Source: Allofournierella sp.
GTDB taxonomy: Bacteria; Bacillota; Clostridia; Oscillospirales; Ruminococcaceae
DNA length: 64,000 nt
Assembly: GCA_020025635.1 (NCBI GenBank)
Contig: JAHHRU010000007.1
Coordinates: 1 to 64,000, forward strand
Reading direction: 5' to 3'
How positions within the stretch are numbered: position 1 is the first letter of the stretch; every line of letters begins with the position of its first letter. Both the position numbers and the translations under genes were made by a program. Of this stretch, positions 25,976 through 35,112 are shown piece by piece. Below the pieces are notes generated by a model, which was not told the origin of the DNA, did not search any database, and saw only the letters and a list, made by a program, of their open reading frames with translations.

Positions 25976-26025
25976 AATAATTCCTCCTTGAAGTTGAATT
26001 TACAGATCATACGGCCCGTTTTAAA

Positions 26026-27069
26026 TCAATCCGCATAAAACCGATAGACCGTTTGATTGTGATATGGAACGTTTCCCTTCAGCACCGGCGAGGGGAACTG
26101 GGGCATGTTGATGCTGTTGGGGTAGAACTGGGGCTCCAGGCATACGCCGGAACGCCGCCCGTACACGGCACCCTGCTTGCCCTGGGAAACGCGCAGATAG
26201 TTGCCGCTGTACAGCTGCATGGCCCCGCTTTCGGTGTAAAAGTCCATGCGGATGCCGCTTTCTTCCCCCATCAGGGTGGCTGCGGGGCCTTCTCCGCCGG
26301 CAAAGATCAGGTTGTGGTCAAAGCCGCCCACCGCATCCAGCTGCGGGTCCGGCTGTTCCAGGCGGGACTGCAGCGATGCCGGCTCAGAGAAATCAAGCAC
26401 GGTGCCGGCGGTGCGCTGAATGGTGCCGTCCACGATGCCGGCCGCATCCACCGGTGTATAGAAGGGGGCGTTTGCCCAAAGCCGCTGTGCGCAGGCGCTT
26501 TCCTGCGTGAAGCGGCCGTTCAGATCGAAGTAGCTGTGATTGGTCAGGTTGAACACGGTGTCCGCGTCGCTCACTGCATCGGTTTCAAAAACGAGCCGGT
26601 TGTCGTCGGTAAAGGTGATCGTCACCGTTACCCACAGGTTTCCGGGATAGCCTTCTTCCCCATCCGGGCTGAACAGGGTCATTTGCAGCTGATCCTCCCG
26701 CTGGGTGCAAGAGGCGGTCCAAAGCCGCTTGCTGAAGCCGACCCGGCCGCCGTGCAGATGGTTTTTTCCCTCATTGCACAGCAGCGGATACTCTTTGCCG
26801 TTCAGACGGAAGGCTCCGCCCACGATCCGGTTTGCGCAGCGGCCTACGGTGGCCCCGATGAAGCCGCCCGCAGCTTCATAGCCGGCGGCATCGTCGAAGC
26901 CCATGACCACATCCTGCGAGGCTTTGCCCGGCAGGCAGGGCACCACCGCCTGCAGGATGCATCCCAGATCCAGCACCGACACAGAGCCGCCGGCCTGGTT
27001 GGTGATGGTCCAGCAGGTGACCGGCGTGCCGTCTGCGGTGCAGCCGAAGGGGCGCTTTGTGATCGCCAT
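26026..27069 (-). CDS. Aldose 1-epimerase (GalM-type mutarotase)
   Basis: A 347-residue beta-sandwich mutarotase. Catalytic histidines are seen in NHLHGG and NLTNHSYFDL, and the catalytic glutamate in VCLEPQFYPNSINM. It interconverts alpha and beta anomers of an aldose. It lies 16 bases after the MtnK-type kinase, which phosphorylates the anomeric C1 hydroxyl, so it may supply the right anomer. GGGGAAGGAA precedes the ATG. Confidence 0.88.
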   Translation of the reverse strand: MAITKRPFGCTADGTPVTCWTITNQAGGSVSVLDLGCILQAVVPCLPGKASQDVVMGFDDAAGYEAAGGFIGATVGRCANRIVGGAFRLNGKEYPLLCNEGKNHLHGGRVGFSKRLWTASCTQREDQLQMTLFSPDGEEGYPGNLWVTVTITFTDDNRLVFETDAVSDADTVFNLTNHSYFDLNGRFTQESACAQRLWANAPFYTPVDAAGIVDGTIQRTAGTVLDFSEPASLQSRLEQPDPQLDAVGGFDHNLIFAGGEGPAATLMGEESGIRMDFYTESGAMQLYSGNYLRVSQGKQGAVYGRRSGVCLEPQFYPNSINMPQFPSPVLKGNVPYHNQTVYRFYAD

Positions 27070-27085
27070 TGTTTCCTTCCCCCTT

Positions 27086-28303
27086 TTACAGCTGGCCTTC
27101 CAGAATGCTCTTCCAGTCGGCGGCGGTAAGGGTCGATGCCCGGTTCAGGATCAGCTGCTTGGCAATGATCAGCAGCTTCTTTTCCAGCTCGGCCCGGCGT
27201 GCCTCGTCCTCGATCAGGGTGATGTCCTTCACCTTGGCCACGCCCACGATGCGGCGGATCAGCTCCATGCCGGTGGTGGCCGCAGTGTCGGCCATCACGC
27301 CGTTCAGGTAATATTCGCAGAAGCCCTCGGTCCGGGCCAGCTTGTCGGCAGCCACCTGCTCATATTTTTCGATGAACTTTTTGCGGAACAGCTCCACCAC
27401 CTGATACACGGTGTCCAGCGCCCAGGCGCGGAATGCGCTGCGGCGGGGATCATCCTGCTCCAGCGTTCCCTCTGCGTGGACCAGGCTGAACAGGGTGTGC
27501 GCGATCACGTTGCCCACATCATAGCCCATGGGGCCGTAGAACGCAAACTCCGGATCAAAGGCCTTGGTGTCGGTATCGGTCACAAAAATGGAGCCGGAAT
27601 GCAGGTCGCCGTGGATCAGTGCCTGAGCATGCTCCATAAAATCGAATTTCAGCTTGGCAGCTTCCAGCCGGAGGGCCTTGTCCTGATAGATCTCCCGATC
27701 CACATATTCGGTCAGCGCATCCACCACATAGTTCTTGCCGGCGAAGTTGCCCACCGCATCATCGTATACCAGCTGCTCGGTGATGCTGCACAGATCCGGG
27801 TTGATGTAGCTCTTCACCAGAGCCTTCTTTTCCTTGTGGTCCATGGCCACGTCTGTGGTGGGCAGCAGGATGTTCACCATGTAGCTGGTGATCTGATCGG
27901 CAAATTTGGGGAAGGTCTGGTAGTTCAGCAGTGCGGTGCGCAGAATGGTGTAATCCTTCAGATCCTCCATTGCGCAGCAGCACATGACCGGGTCATACCC
28001 ATAGATCTTGGGAACAAAGCCGGGGGCCAGCGCATCCTGGCGCTGCAGGATCTCTGCCTCGATCCGGTTGCGGTCCACATCCACCTTGCGGCCGGAGCGG
28101 GCACGGGTCTCGACGCCCGAATGCTTCAGGATCACGGATTTACCGGTGGCAGGGTCGGTAATACGGAATACATAGTTCAGATTGCCGTCACCGATTTCCT
28201 TACAGGTCAGCTGGGCATCCTTGGGGAAAAAGTCATATTTCTCCTGGACATATTCCAGAATGTCCTTTTCCTCCATCAAAAAGTACTGGTCAAATCGACT
28301 CAT
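27086..28303 (-). CDS. mtnK: S-methyl-5-thioribose kinase family (MtnK-type sugar kinase)
   Basis: A 405-residue kinase of the aminoglycoside phosphotransferase fold. Diagnostic motifs are GDGNLNYVFRI (38-48), the catalytic HGDLHSGSI (231-239) and DPEFAFYGPMGYD (250-262), all characteristic of MtnK. It phosphorylates C1 of 5-methylthioribose, and related enzymes also use 5-deoxyribose. Start 28303 is chosen for GAAGGAGG upstream. It leads the kinase-mutarotase-transporter operon, 9 kb from the MtnA-type isomerase but in the same locus around one DeoR gene. Confidence 0.88.
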   Translation of the reverse strand: MSRFDQYFLMEEKDILEYVQEKYDFFPKDAQLTCKEIGDGNLNYVFRITDPATGKSVILKHSGVETRARSGRKVDVDRNRIEAEILQRQDALAPGFVPKIYGYDPVMCCCAMEDLKDYTILRTALLNYQTFPKFADQITSYMVNILLPTTDVAMDHKEKKALVKSYINPDLCSITEQLVYDDAVGNFAGKNYVVDALTEYVDREIYQDKALRLEAAKLKFDFMEHAQALIHGDLHSGSIFVTDTDTKAFDPEFAFYGPMGYDVGNVIAHTLFSLVHAEGTLEQDDPRRSAFRAWALDTVYQVVELFRKKFIEKYEQVAADKLARTEGFCEYYLNGVMADTAATTGMELIRRIVGVAKVKDITLIEDEARRAELEKKLLIIAKQLILNRASTLTAADWKSILEGQL

Positions 28304-28349
28304 GGTGCATCCTCCTTCAAACCTCAAAACAACAACAACACGACCTTAT

Positions 28350-28417
28350 GTGGGAACCCACGTTTGAATCGTTGGATTTTGTGGTTTTATGTTAGCATTT
28401 TGAGGTTTTTAAGTCAA
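28350..28417 (-). promoter_or_regulatory. Promoter and candidate operator of the mtnK operon
   Basis: On the minus strand TTGACT (28417-28412) and TAACAT (28394-28389) with a 17-base spacer. The inverted repeat GTGGG-AA-CCCAC (28350-28361) lies in the expected leader about 20-30 bases after the start point. It could be a regulator site or a small hairpin. Confidence 0.55.
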
Positions 28418-28900
28418 TACAATCAAACAAAATCATCGAATTGCCGAAATATCGGGATTTATTTTTTGCAAAACAACATAAAAATGTTGGAAAATGTTGG
28501 TTTTGTGAGTTTTCGCCCGCATTCTGACTGTTTCCCCCGTTCCCATCCAGAACTATGCTCAAAAAAAGGCCCCCGGTTTATCGCAAACGCTGATGATTTT
28601 TTCAAAACCACCGGCCAAGCCAACATTTCTCGGGTTTTCTGAACCGGGGCTGCACAGCAGCGCTCACCGAAAAAAGGGCCGCTGCAAAACCGAAGCTTTG
28701 CAGCGGCCCTTTTGGAATCCAGATCCATTCATTGCTTTTCCAGCGCCCGGTTCCAATTCAGCCCGGACAAAACAAAAGGCTCAAGTACAAATACTTGAGC
28801 CTTTTGGGTGCAAGCCGGTTGCCTTGCCGAGGGCCGCGGGCTGAAAGCAGCCCGCCGGGCTGTTTTTGAACGCCCTGTTCGAGCCCTGCCCGCTTCGGGC
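28418..28900. other. Noncoding stretch with two strong hairpins
   Basis: No gene is supported here. Two perfect or near-perfect stem-loops are present: 28674-28713 (AAGGGCCGCTGCAAA / TTTGCAGCGGCCCTT) and 28774-28805 (a 14-bp perfect stem AAAAGGCTCAAGTA / TACTTGAGCCTTTT). Both look like intrinsic terminators without an obvious upstream gene. They may mark a small RNA or a decayed gene. Confidence 0.5.
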
Positions 28901-28932
28901 AGCAAAAAAGCCTTGAGCAAAAGCTCAAGGCA
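28901..28932 (-). terminator. Terminator of tRNA-Tyr
   Basis: GCCTTGAGC and GCTCAAGGC form a 9-bp stem; on the minus strand it is followed by six Ts, starting 6 bases after the encoded CCA. Confidence 0.8.
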
Positions 28933-28937
28933 TTTTT

Positions 28938-29023
28938 TGGTGGGAGCGGGTGGATTCGAACCACCGAAGCGGATACGCAGCAGATTTACAGTCTGTCCCC
29001 TTTGGCCACTCGGGAACACTCCC
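28938..29023 (-). tRNA. tRNA-Tyr(GUA)
   Basis: On the minus strand the acceptor GGGAGTG pairs with CGCTCCC. The anticodon arm CAGA-CTGTAAA-TCTG has anticodon GUA. A long class II variable arm (about 28974-28986) and a T arm with GGTTCGAATCC follow. CCA is encoded at 28940-28938. It has a promoter and its own terminator. Confidence 0.93.
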
Positions 29024-29060
29024 ATATTCAATTGGGCACCCGTTTTGTGAGTGCTTGATT

Positions 29061-29089
29061 ATTATAACAAGCTCTTGCAAAAAAAGCAA
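29061..29089 (-). promoter_or_regulatory. Promoter of tRNA-Tyr
   Basis: On the minus strand TTGCTT (29089-29084) and TATAAT (29066-29061) with a 17-base spacer, about 38 bases before the tRNA. Confidence 0.7.
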
Positions 29090-29262
29090 GCGTTTTTTTG
29101 ATTTTTTTAAAAGTTTTTTTGATTTTTTGAAATTCCCCGAAAAATACTTTGCTGTAATGAAGTATATTTATAAAATAGACACATTTTATTTGTATTTTTG
29201 TGTTATGATAAGTGAAAATATTTTAAAAGAGCCGCTGCGGCGGTGAAAAGGAGGTATGGAAG

Positions 29263-30636
29263 ATGGCGGCATCTTCTTCGGAATATTCCCGGGTCACCCC
29301 GGAGCTGGAGGCACTTGCCCAGATCTGCCGGGCCAACAACCAAATCAACAAGGACGATTACGCCCGGTTTGAAGTCAAGCGTGGTCTGCGTGATCTGGAC
29401 GGCACCGGCGTTCGGGCCGGCCTCACCGAGATCAGCGAGATCGTGAGCTTCAAAAATGAGGACGGCCAAAAGGTCCCCTGCGAGGGCGAGCTTTATTACC
29501 GGGGCTACCCGGTGGAAGAGCTTGCCGGCGGCTTCATCAAGGACAGCCGGTTTGGCTTTGAGGAAACGGCCTATCTTCTGATGTTCGGCCAGCTTCCCAC
29601 CAAGGCCCAGCTGCGGGACTTCAACGCACAGCTGGCCTTTTACCGCAGCCTTCCCACCAACTTTGTGCGGGACGTGATCTTAAAGGCCCCCAGCCAGGAC
29701 ATGATGAACACCCTGGCCCGCTGCGTTCTCACCATGGCCAGCTACGATGAACACACGGACGACACCTCCCTTGCCAACGTCATCCGCCAGTGCATCGACC
29801 TGATCGCCATTTTCCCGCTGATCTCGGTTTACGCCTACCAGGCCTACAACCACTACAAAAACGGCTGCAGCCTGTACATCCACGCCCCCCGGCCGGAGCT
29901 TTCCACCGCCGAAAACATCCTGAGCCTTCTGCGCCCGGATGAAAAATACACCCCGCTGGAAGCCCACATCCTGGACCTGTGCCTGGTCCTGCATGCCGAG
30001 CACGGCGGCGGCAACAACTCCACCTTCACCACCCATGTGGTCACCAGCTCCGGCACCGACACTTACAGCTGCATGGCCGCCGCTTTGGCAAGCCTCAAGG
30101 GCCCCCGCCACGGCGGCGCCAACATCAAGGTGGTGCAGATGCTGGATGATATGCAGTTCTCCCTGCCCGACTGGTCGGATGAGGATGCCATCCGGGATTA
30201 TCTTGCCGGCTGCCTTGAGGGCGAGCGTTTTGACCACAGCGGCTTGATCTACGGCATGGGCCACGCGGTCTACTCCATCAGCGACCCCCGCGCAAAGCTT
30301 TTGAAGAGCTTTGTGGGCCAGCTGGCCGAGGAAAAGGGCATGCAGAAGGAATTCAAGCTCTATTCCGCCGTGGAGCGGCTGGCCCCCCAGGTGATCGCCG
30401 AAAAGCGCAAGATCTACAAGGGCGTTTCTGCCAATGTGGATTTTTACAGCGGCTTTGTTTACCGGATGCTGGGTCTGCCGGTGGAGCTTTACACCCCCAT
30501 TTTCGCAGTGGCCCGTGTGGCCGGCTGGAGCGCCCACCGCATGGAAGAGCTGATCAACATGGGCAAGATCATCCGCCCGGCCTACATTGCGGTGCAGCCG
30601 CACCGGGATTACAAGAGCCTTGCCGAGCGGGGCTGA
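29263..30636 (+). CDS. gltA: Citrate synthase
   Basis: A 457-residue citrate synthase of the long bacterial type. Active-site residues are H247 in LHAEHGGGNNSTF, H334 in GMGHAVYSISDPR and an Asp in NVDFYSGFVYRMLG. It condenses acetyl-CoA and oxaloacetate. AAGGAGGT precedes the ATG. The upstream 150 bases are very AT-rich with a weak TATGAT at 29204-29209. Monocistronic, with a terminator at 30662-30697. Confidence 0.95.
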   Translation: MAASSSEYSRVTPELEALAQICRANNQINKDDYARFEVKRGLRDLDGTGVRAGLTEISEIVSFKNEDGQKVPCEGELYYRGYPVEELAGGFIKDSRFGFEETAYLLMFGQLPTKAQLRDFNAQLAFYRSLPTNFVRDVILKAPSQDMMNTLARCVLTMASYDEHTDDTSLANVIRQCIDLIAIFPLISVYAYQAYNHYKNGCSLYIHAPRPELSTAENILSLLRPDEKYTPLEAHILDLCLVLHAEHGGGNNSTFTTHVVTSSGTDTYSCMAAALASLKGPRHGGANIKVVQMLDDMQFSLPDWSDEDAIRDYLAGCLEGERFDHSGLIYGMGHAVYSISDPRAKLLKSFVGQLAEEKGMQKEFKLYSAVERLAPQVIAEKRKIYKGVSANVDFYSGFVYRMLGLPVELYTPIFAVARVAGWSAHRMEELINMGKIIRPAYIAVQPHRDYKSLAERG

Positions 30637-30661
30637 TTTTTCCCTTTTTCAATGCAATCAC

Positions 30662-30697
30662 AAAAAAAGACCGGCAGGTTTTCTGCCGGTCTTTTTT
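30662..30697 (+). terminator. Terminator of the citrate synthase gene
   Basis: AAAAGACCGGCAG pairs with CTGCCGGTCTTTT, followed by a T-run. Confidence 0.85.
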
Positions 30698-30773
30698 GCG
30701 GTTTCTTTTGGGGGCATTTGGGGCCGGGCACATTTTCCAAAAGCGGCGGGGCGTTTTTGTGGGATTTTTTGGG

Positions 30774-30802
30774 GTGACGGCTCTGCCTTCTTATATTATA
30801 AT
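30774..30802 (+). promoter_or_regulatory. Promoter of the 1121-residue orphan gene
   Basis: GTGACG (30774-30779) and TATAAT (30797-30802) with a 17-base spacer. Confidence 0.5.
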
Positions 30803-30843
30803 GAAGAAAAACCCCAGACCCCACAAAGCAAAGGAGTGTTTTT

Positions 30844-33800
30844 ATGGGCGTATTTTTGAATGTTCTCACAGCGCCGGGCGCATCGGAAAAGGAGCTTTCG
30901 GCCCTGCTTTCGGACGTTGACAAAGCCAGCGCCAAAGACTGGAACCTGGATGCCGCCAGCTGCCAGATCTGGAAGGCGGACAAGGGTGCCGGCGCCATCC
31001 TGAACGATTTCTGCGCCGGCTACGAGGAAATGACCCGCCGGCTTTCCCAAATGCGGGGCGGGCCCCTGATGCTGTGCTACATCTACGATGACGATGCCTG
31101 GGGCTACTACTTTTACGACGGCGGCTGGGAGGTGGATTCCTTCTGCACCGTTCCCGATCTTTTGGAAGAGGTCACCCCCAAGGAGCGGCGGCGGCTTTCC
31201 GGCTGCTCGGCGGCGCTGGCCTCCTATTTCCCGGCCCGGCCGGAGCAGCTGGACCCTTATCTCACCTTTTGGGAGGAGGGCGAGGGGGATGCCTGGCAGA
31301 TGGCGGACTTTTTGGACGAGCTGGGCTATCCCCTGCCCGAAGAAGAGCCCGAAGCGCCGCCCTGCCCCGAAGAGGACCCAAAGCGGGATTACCCATTGCT
31401 TGTTCAGCTGGCCCAGAAAAACAGTCCCACCGGCTGGGACGAGGCCTCGCTGATCGACTTTTGCAAAATCATCAGCGTTTACAGCATGGACCATATCCCC
31501 GAAAAGCCGGTGCGTAGCGGGCTCATCCAGCGGGACACCGAGGACCTGCGGCTGCTGGTGCTGTTTTTGCAGCAGTACCCGCTGCCGGACGGCTTATACC
31601 GGCTGATCTGGCAGACCCTGGAGCTGAAAAACGCCCAATACGGCCGGGCGGCGGTTTTGTACGGGGAGCTGCGCCGGCAGCTTTTGTCCCTGCGGCCGGA
31701 GCTTTGCCAGCTTGCCCCTCGCTCCTACGATGCGCTTCGGGTGGAGCTTATCCGGGCGCTCAGCGGCCGGGGCGAAACCGAAAAGGCGCTGGACGCCCTG
31801 TTTGCCCGGCCGGATTTTGCCGCCGCCTTTTTTGACGACAGCTTTGTGCTTTCCACCTTCGTGTGGGAACAGCCCTATTATTCCCCCGCAAACTCCCCCC
31901 TGTTTTTGGCCCGGATGATCACCTTTTATGAACAAAACCCCGCCGCGCCCTATGCGGATATCCTTCGCCCCCGGTTTGAAGCCGCCCTTGTGCCCCTGCG
32001 GCAAAAGCAGCGCAGGAAGGAGGAAGCGCTGGCAGCGGTGCCCCGCAAGGTGCCGGGCTTTGGCTCCATGCCCTTTTTCTTCTACTGGCTCAACGCCCTG
32101 TGCTGCATGAAGGAGCTGCCCGTGCTGTACAAGCAGCTGCGCCGGCAGGCGGATTTCGATCTGGACTGGGGCCGCAGATTTGTGGGACTGGACGAAACGT
32201 CCGGCCTGCCCGGCTTCCAGAAGCTTTTCATCCCCTGCATGGGCCAGCGCATCCAGGTGCGCTTTCACCTGCGGTATCTGGAATTTTTCCGGGGCCGAAA
32301 GCCCATCACGCAAGCCTGCTTTACCCTGGAAGAGCTGGAGGGGCTGCAAACCCCGGAACACTTTTTCTATCTTCTGCCCCTGATGGCGCCGGTGGAGGAC
32401 CCCGCCCCCCTTGTGCGGGAAATGGCCCGGCGGCTGGGGGATGCCGCCCCCTTTTTGACCGGCACCGAATGCCGGGTCCTTGCCCGAAAGCTGGCCAAGG
32501 GCTTTGTTTATTCGCCCGAGCGGCTGAGCGAAAGCCAGCAGCTGGTTCGTTTCCTTTGGGAAGAGGCGGAAAACGACCCGGATCTTGACCCGGATGAGCT
32601 GCTTTTTGACTGGCGGGAAGAGCTGCCGGAGGATGCGCCCGCAGAGCCTGCCCCTGGCAATGCGCTTTTGCTTCGCTGCCAAGCGCTGTGCGAAGAAACC
32701 GACTGCATGGAAGAGCTTCTGCCAAAGCTTTTTGCCCTGTGTGAGGGCCGGGCGGACGAGCTTTCCCGGTGGCTTTTCTATGTGCTGAAGGAATGGGAAG
32801 AGCTGCGCCGGAAGCAGCAGGCCATGACCGAGGAGGAAAAGCGGGCCGCATTCCTGGCCTCGCTGCCCCAGCAGCTTTTCTGGGAAAATTACGACAAGCT
32901 TTTCTGCTACCGGTGCATCCTGGACCAAGGCCAGCTGTTCCCGGAGATGCTCTGCCAGGACCCCAAAACCGGGGCGTTCTGCCCGGTGAACAGCGCAAAA
33001 GGCTTTTTCCACCACCCGCTGGAAGTTCTGCCGGCCGGCCCAAAGCTGCGCAAGGAGCTTTTGGAACGGGCCCAGCGGTTTTTTGGGGAATTGGCCTGCA
33101 CCAGCTATGTATTCAAGCTTGCCCAGCTGCCTGAAACGGTTTTTATTGACCCGGACCCCCAAAAGGCCCAGGACGACCGGCTTACCGGCCTGCCCCGCCT
33201 GCTGCACGGCAGCGATCTTTTGCCGAAACAGCTGGACAAGCTGCTGGGGCTGTTCCGCCAGGGGCTGCTTTTGCGGCTGGAGCTCTGCTGGGACAGCTCG
33301 GTCCTGGTGGACGAGGCGGGCAATGTGGCTTATGCATCCGGCGGCCGCCCCATTTCGCTGGTGCTGATGCGGGATGGGGACAAATGGGCCTGCTTTTTGT
33401 TTGACGACATGGGCCCCAACGCCTACCAGCTGGTGCGGGATCTGGACAGCTACCTCACCATCGATTTCCGGTCGGTTGAGGCCATCCCCTTTGCCTATGG
33501 CACGGTGCCGGCCCATTCCGTTTTTTATGAGCCCGAACCGCTTTTGGCAAAGCTGCCCAAGCTGTTTTCCACCGTCACTTCCCGGCGGCCGGATTTCCAG
33601 GCACCCGGCTTCTGGTCCACAATTGCTTCCTCTGTGTATTATAACAGGGAAAAATACACATTGGATAAACGCATCCTGGGCGGTTTTGCGCCCCAGCGGG
33701 CCTATAACGCCCTCACCACCCGCTTTTATCTGAAGGACTACCCCTCTGCCATTGAGGCCCTGCCCCAAAAGGGCGATGTGCAAAGGCTGGTGGTTTCGGC

Positions 33801-34209
33801 CGCAAACCGGGACCTGCCCCGCTCGTTCCTGGAACGGTTTTTCGGGCTTTGTTTTCAAAAGCTGGTTCTGCATTTTGAGCCGGGGCTGCATCTGGTGCTG
33901 ATGCGGGAGCACTCCCATTCCCGCATGGTGCTGCTGGATGACGAGGGCCGCCGGGCGTTTTTTGCCGTGTCGGACAGTGCCTCCCCCGCCCCCGGCACCC
34001 AGCCGGTGCCGGTGAGCTTTTTCGGCAGGCCTGCCGCAGCCGGGCTGGTTTTTGAGGAGCTTATTTTCCTGCGCAGCAGCACCGAGCTTCTGCTCACCTG
34101 CTGGAAAAACCGGGAAACCCTTCTGGCGGACCCCCGGCTGTTTGCCCCGGCGGACCCCTGCCGCCCCTGTGCTTATGAGGAGCTTCGGGCCGAGCTTCTG
34201 AGCTTTTGA
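30844..34209 (+). CDS. Very large hypothetical protein (1121 aa)
   Basis: I do not recognise a family. The protein is soluble, with no signal peptide or membrane segments, rich in Leu, Pro, Phe and acidic residues. A possible N-terminal domain (about 1-165) ends at an acidic Pro/Glu linker (LPEEEPEAPPCPEEDP). The middle (about 170-700) is helix-rich and looks repeat-like, with recurring L-x-x-L patterns. A C-terminal part (about 800-1121) has more beta-strand-like stretches, several with WACFLFDDMG-like or HSRMVLLDDEG-like phrasing. The reading frame is intact, with high GC and neighbour-like codon use. Monocistronic between two terminators. Confidence 0.8.
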   Translation: MGVFLNVLTAPGASEKELSALLSDVDKASAKDWNLDAASCQIWKADKGAGAILNDFCAGYEEMTRRLSQMRGGPLMLCYIYDDDAWGYYFYDGGWEVDSFCTVPDLLEEVTPKERRRLSGCSAALASYFPARPEQLDPYLTFWEEGEGDAWQMADFLDELGYPLPEEEPEAPPCPEEDPKRDYPLLVQLAQKNSPTGWDEASLIDFCKIISVYSMDHIPEKPVRSGLIQRDTEDLRLLVLFLQQYPLPDGLYRLIWQTLELKNAQYGRAAVLYGELRRQLLSLRPELCQLAPRSYDALRVELIRALSGRGETEKALDALFARPDFAAAFFDDSFVLSTFVWEQPYYSPANSPLFLARMITFYEQNPAAPYADILRPRFEAALVPLRQKQRRKEEALAAVPRKVPGFGSMPFFFYWLNALCCMKELPVLYKQLRRQADFDLDWGRRFVGLDETSGLPGFQKLFIPCMGQRIQVRFHLRYLEFFRGRKPITQACFTLEELEGLQTPEHFFYLLPLMAPVEDPAPLVREMARRLGDAAPFLTGTECRVLARKLAKGFVYSPERLSESQQLVRFLWEEAENDPDLDPDELLFDWREELPEDAPAEPAPGNALLLRCQALCEETDCMEELLPKLFALCEGRADELSRWLFYVLKEWEELRRKQQAMTEEEKRAAFLASLPQQLFWENYDKLFCYRCILDQGQLFPEMLCQDPKTGAFCPVNSAKGFFHHPLEVLPAGPKLRKELLERAQRFFGELACTSYVFKLAQLPETVFIDPDPQKAQDDRLTGLPRLLHGSDLLPKQLDKLLGLFRQGLLLRLELCWDSSVLVDEAGNVAYASGGRPISLVLMRDGDKWACFLFDDMGPNAYQLVRDLDSYLTIDFRSVEAIPFAYGTVPAHSVFYEPEPLLAKLPKLFSTVTSRRPDFQAPGFWSTIASSVYYNREKYTLDKRILGGFAPQRAYNALTTRFYLKDYPSAIEALPQKGDVQRLVVSAANRDLPRSFLERFFGLCFQKLVLHFEPGLHLVLMREHSHSRMVLLDDEGRRAFFAVSDSASPAPGTQPVPVSFFGRPAAAGLVFEELIFLRSSTELLLTCWKNRETLLADPRLFAPADPCRPCAYEELRAELLSF

Positions 34210-34260
34210 AAAAAGCCGGGGGCCCTTCTTTTAAAAAACCCAGGCCTTCAAAACCAAAAA

Positions 34261-34308
34261 GCCGCCGCAGAGAGCTTTGCGCTTTCTGCGGCGGCATTTT
34301 TTGGTTTG
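34261..34308. terminator. Bidirectional terminator between orphan gene and rnfB
   Basis: GCCGCCGCAGA pairs with TCTGCGGCGGC, with A-runs and T-runs on the two sides. Confidence 0.85.
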
Positions 34309-34311
34309 TTT

Positions 34312-35097
34312 TTAGAAAACGATGACGTGCTTTGGGCAGGCTTCCACACACTCGCCGCAGCCAACGCACTTGGAATAGTCGATCCTGGCCAGGAAGTTTT
34401 CCACCTTGACGGCATCATGCTGGCAGGTCTTCTGACACTTCATGCAGCCGATGCAGCCGGTGGAGCACTCCTTGTTGACCAGAGCGCCCTTTTCCTGGTT
34501 GTTGCACAGCACACGGGGCTTTTCGGGGGTAACGCCCAGAATGCTGATCACGTTGTGGGGGCAGACCTTGGCGCAGGCACCGCAGCCCACGCACTTGGCC
34601 GGGTCCACCTGAGCGATGCCGTCCACAATGTGCATGGCATCGAAGGGGCAGGCCTTTACGCAGTCGCCCAGGCCCAGGCAGCCAAAGGTGCAGGCCTTGG
34701 GGCCGCCGTGCAGGGCAGCGGCGGCAGCGCAGGAAGAAATGCCCTCATAGCTGAACAGCTGGGTGCACACGCCGGGCTTGCCCTGGCAGCCGACCACTGC
34801 CTTTACAACAGCGGTGGCGCCGGCTTCCACGCCCATAACGGCAGCCACGTCAGCGGCGGCCTTGGCACCGCCGGGAACACACTTGTTCACCGCAGCGCCC
34901 TCTTCCACAACCGCGCGGGCATAATCGGCGCAGCCGGCATAGCCGCAGGCGCCGCAGTTTGCGCCGGGCAGGCAGCCCGAAACCTGATCGATCCGGGGGT
35001 CCTGCTCAACACTCATGAATTTTGCGGCCAGGACCAGGATCACAGCACCGATAAGGCCCAGAACGCTTACGATCGCAATAGCGAGACCAATTTCCAT
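34312..35097 (-). CDS. rnfB: Rnf complex iron-sulfur subunit RnfB
   Basis: A 261-residue protein. One N-terminal membrane helix (about 5-25) is followed by the [4Fe-4S] domain GCLPGANCGACGYAGC and then several CxxCxxC ferredoxin motifs (CLGLGDCVKACP, CVGCGACAKVCP, CIGCMKCQKTCQ, CVGCGECVEACP). It is the entry point for electrons from reduced ferredoxin. AAGGAGG precedes the ATG. Last gene of rnfCDGEAB. Confidence 0.96.
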   Translation of the reverse strand: MEIGLAIAIVSVLGLIGAVILVLAAKFMSVEQDPRIDQVSGCLPGANCGACGYAGCADYARAVVEEGAAVNKCVPGGAKAAADVAAVMGVEAGATAVVKAVVGCQGKPGVCTQLFSYEGISSCAAAAALHGGPKACTFGCLGLGDCVKACPFDAMHIVDGIAQVDPAKCVGCGACAKVCPHNVISILGVTPEKPRVLCNNQEKGALVNKECSTGCIGCMKCQKTCQHDAVKVENFLARIDYSKCVGCGECVEACPKHVIVF

Positions 35098-35112
35098 CTT
35101 TCTGCAACCTCC

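Noticed and set aside
31594..33918. A 774-codon antisense frame within the orphan gene
   Set aside because: The plus-strand frame is longer, has a promoter and ribosome site, and neighbour-like codon use. The antisense frame has none.
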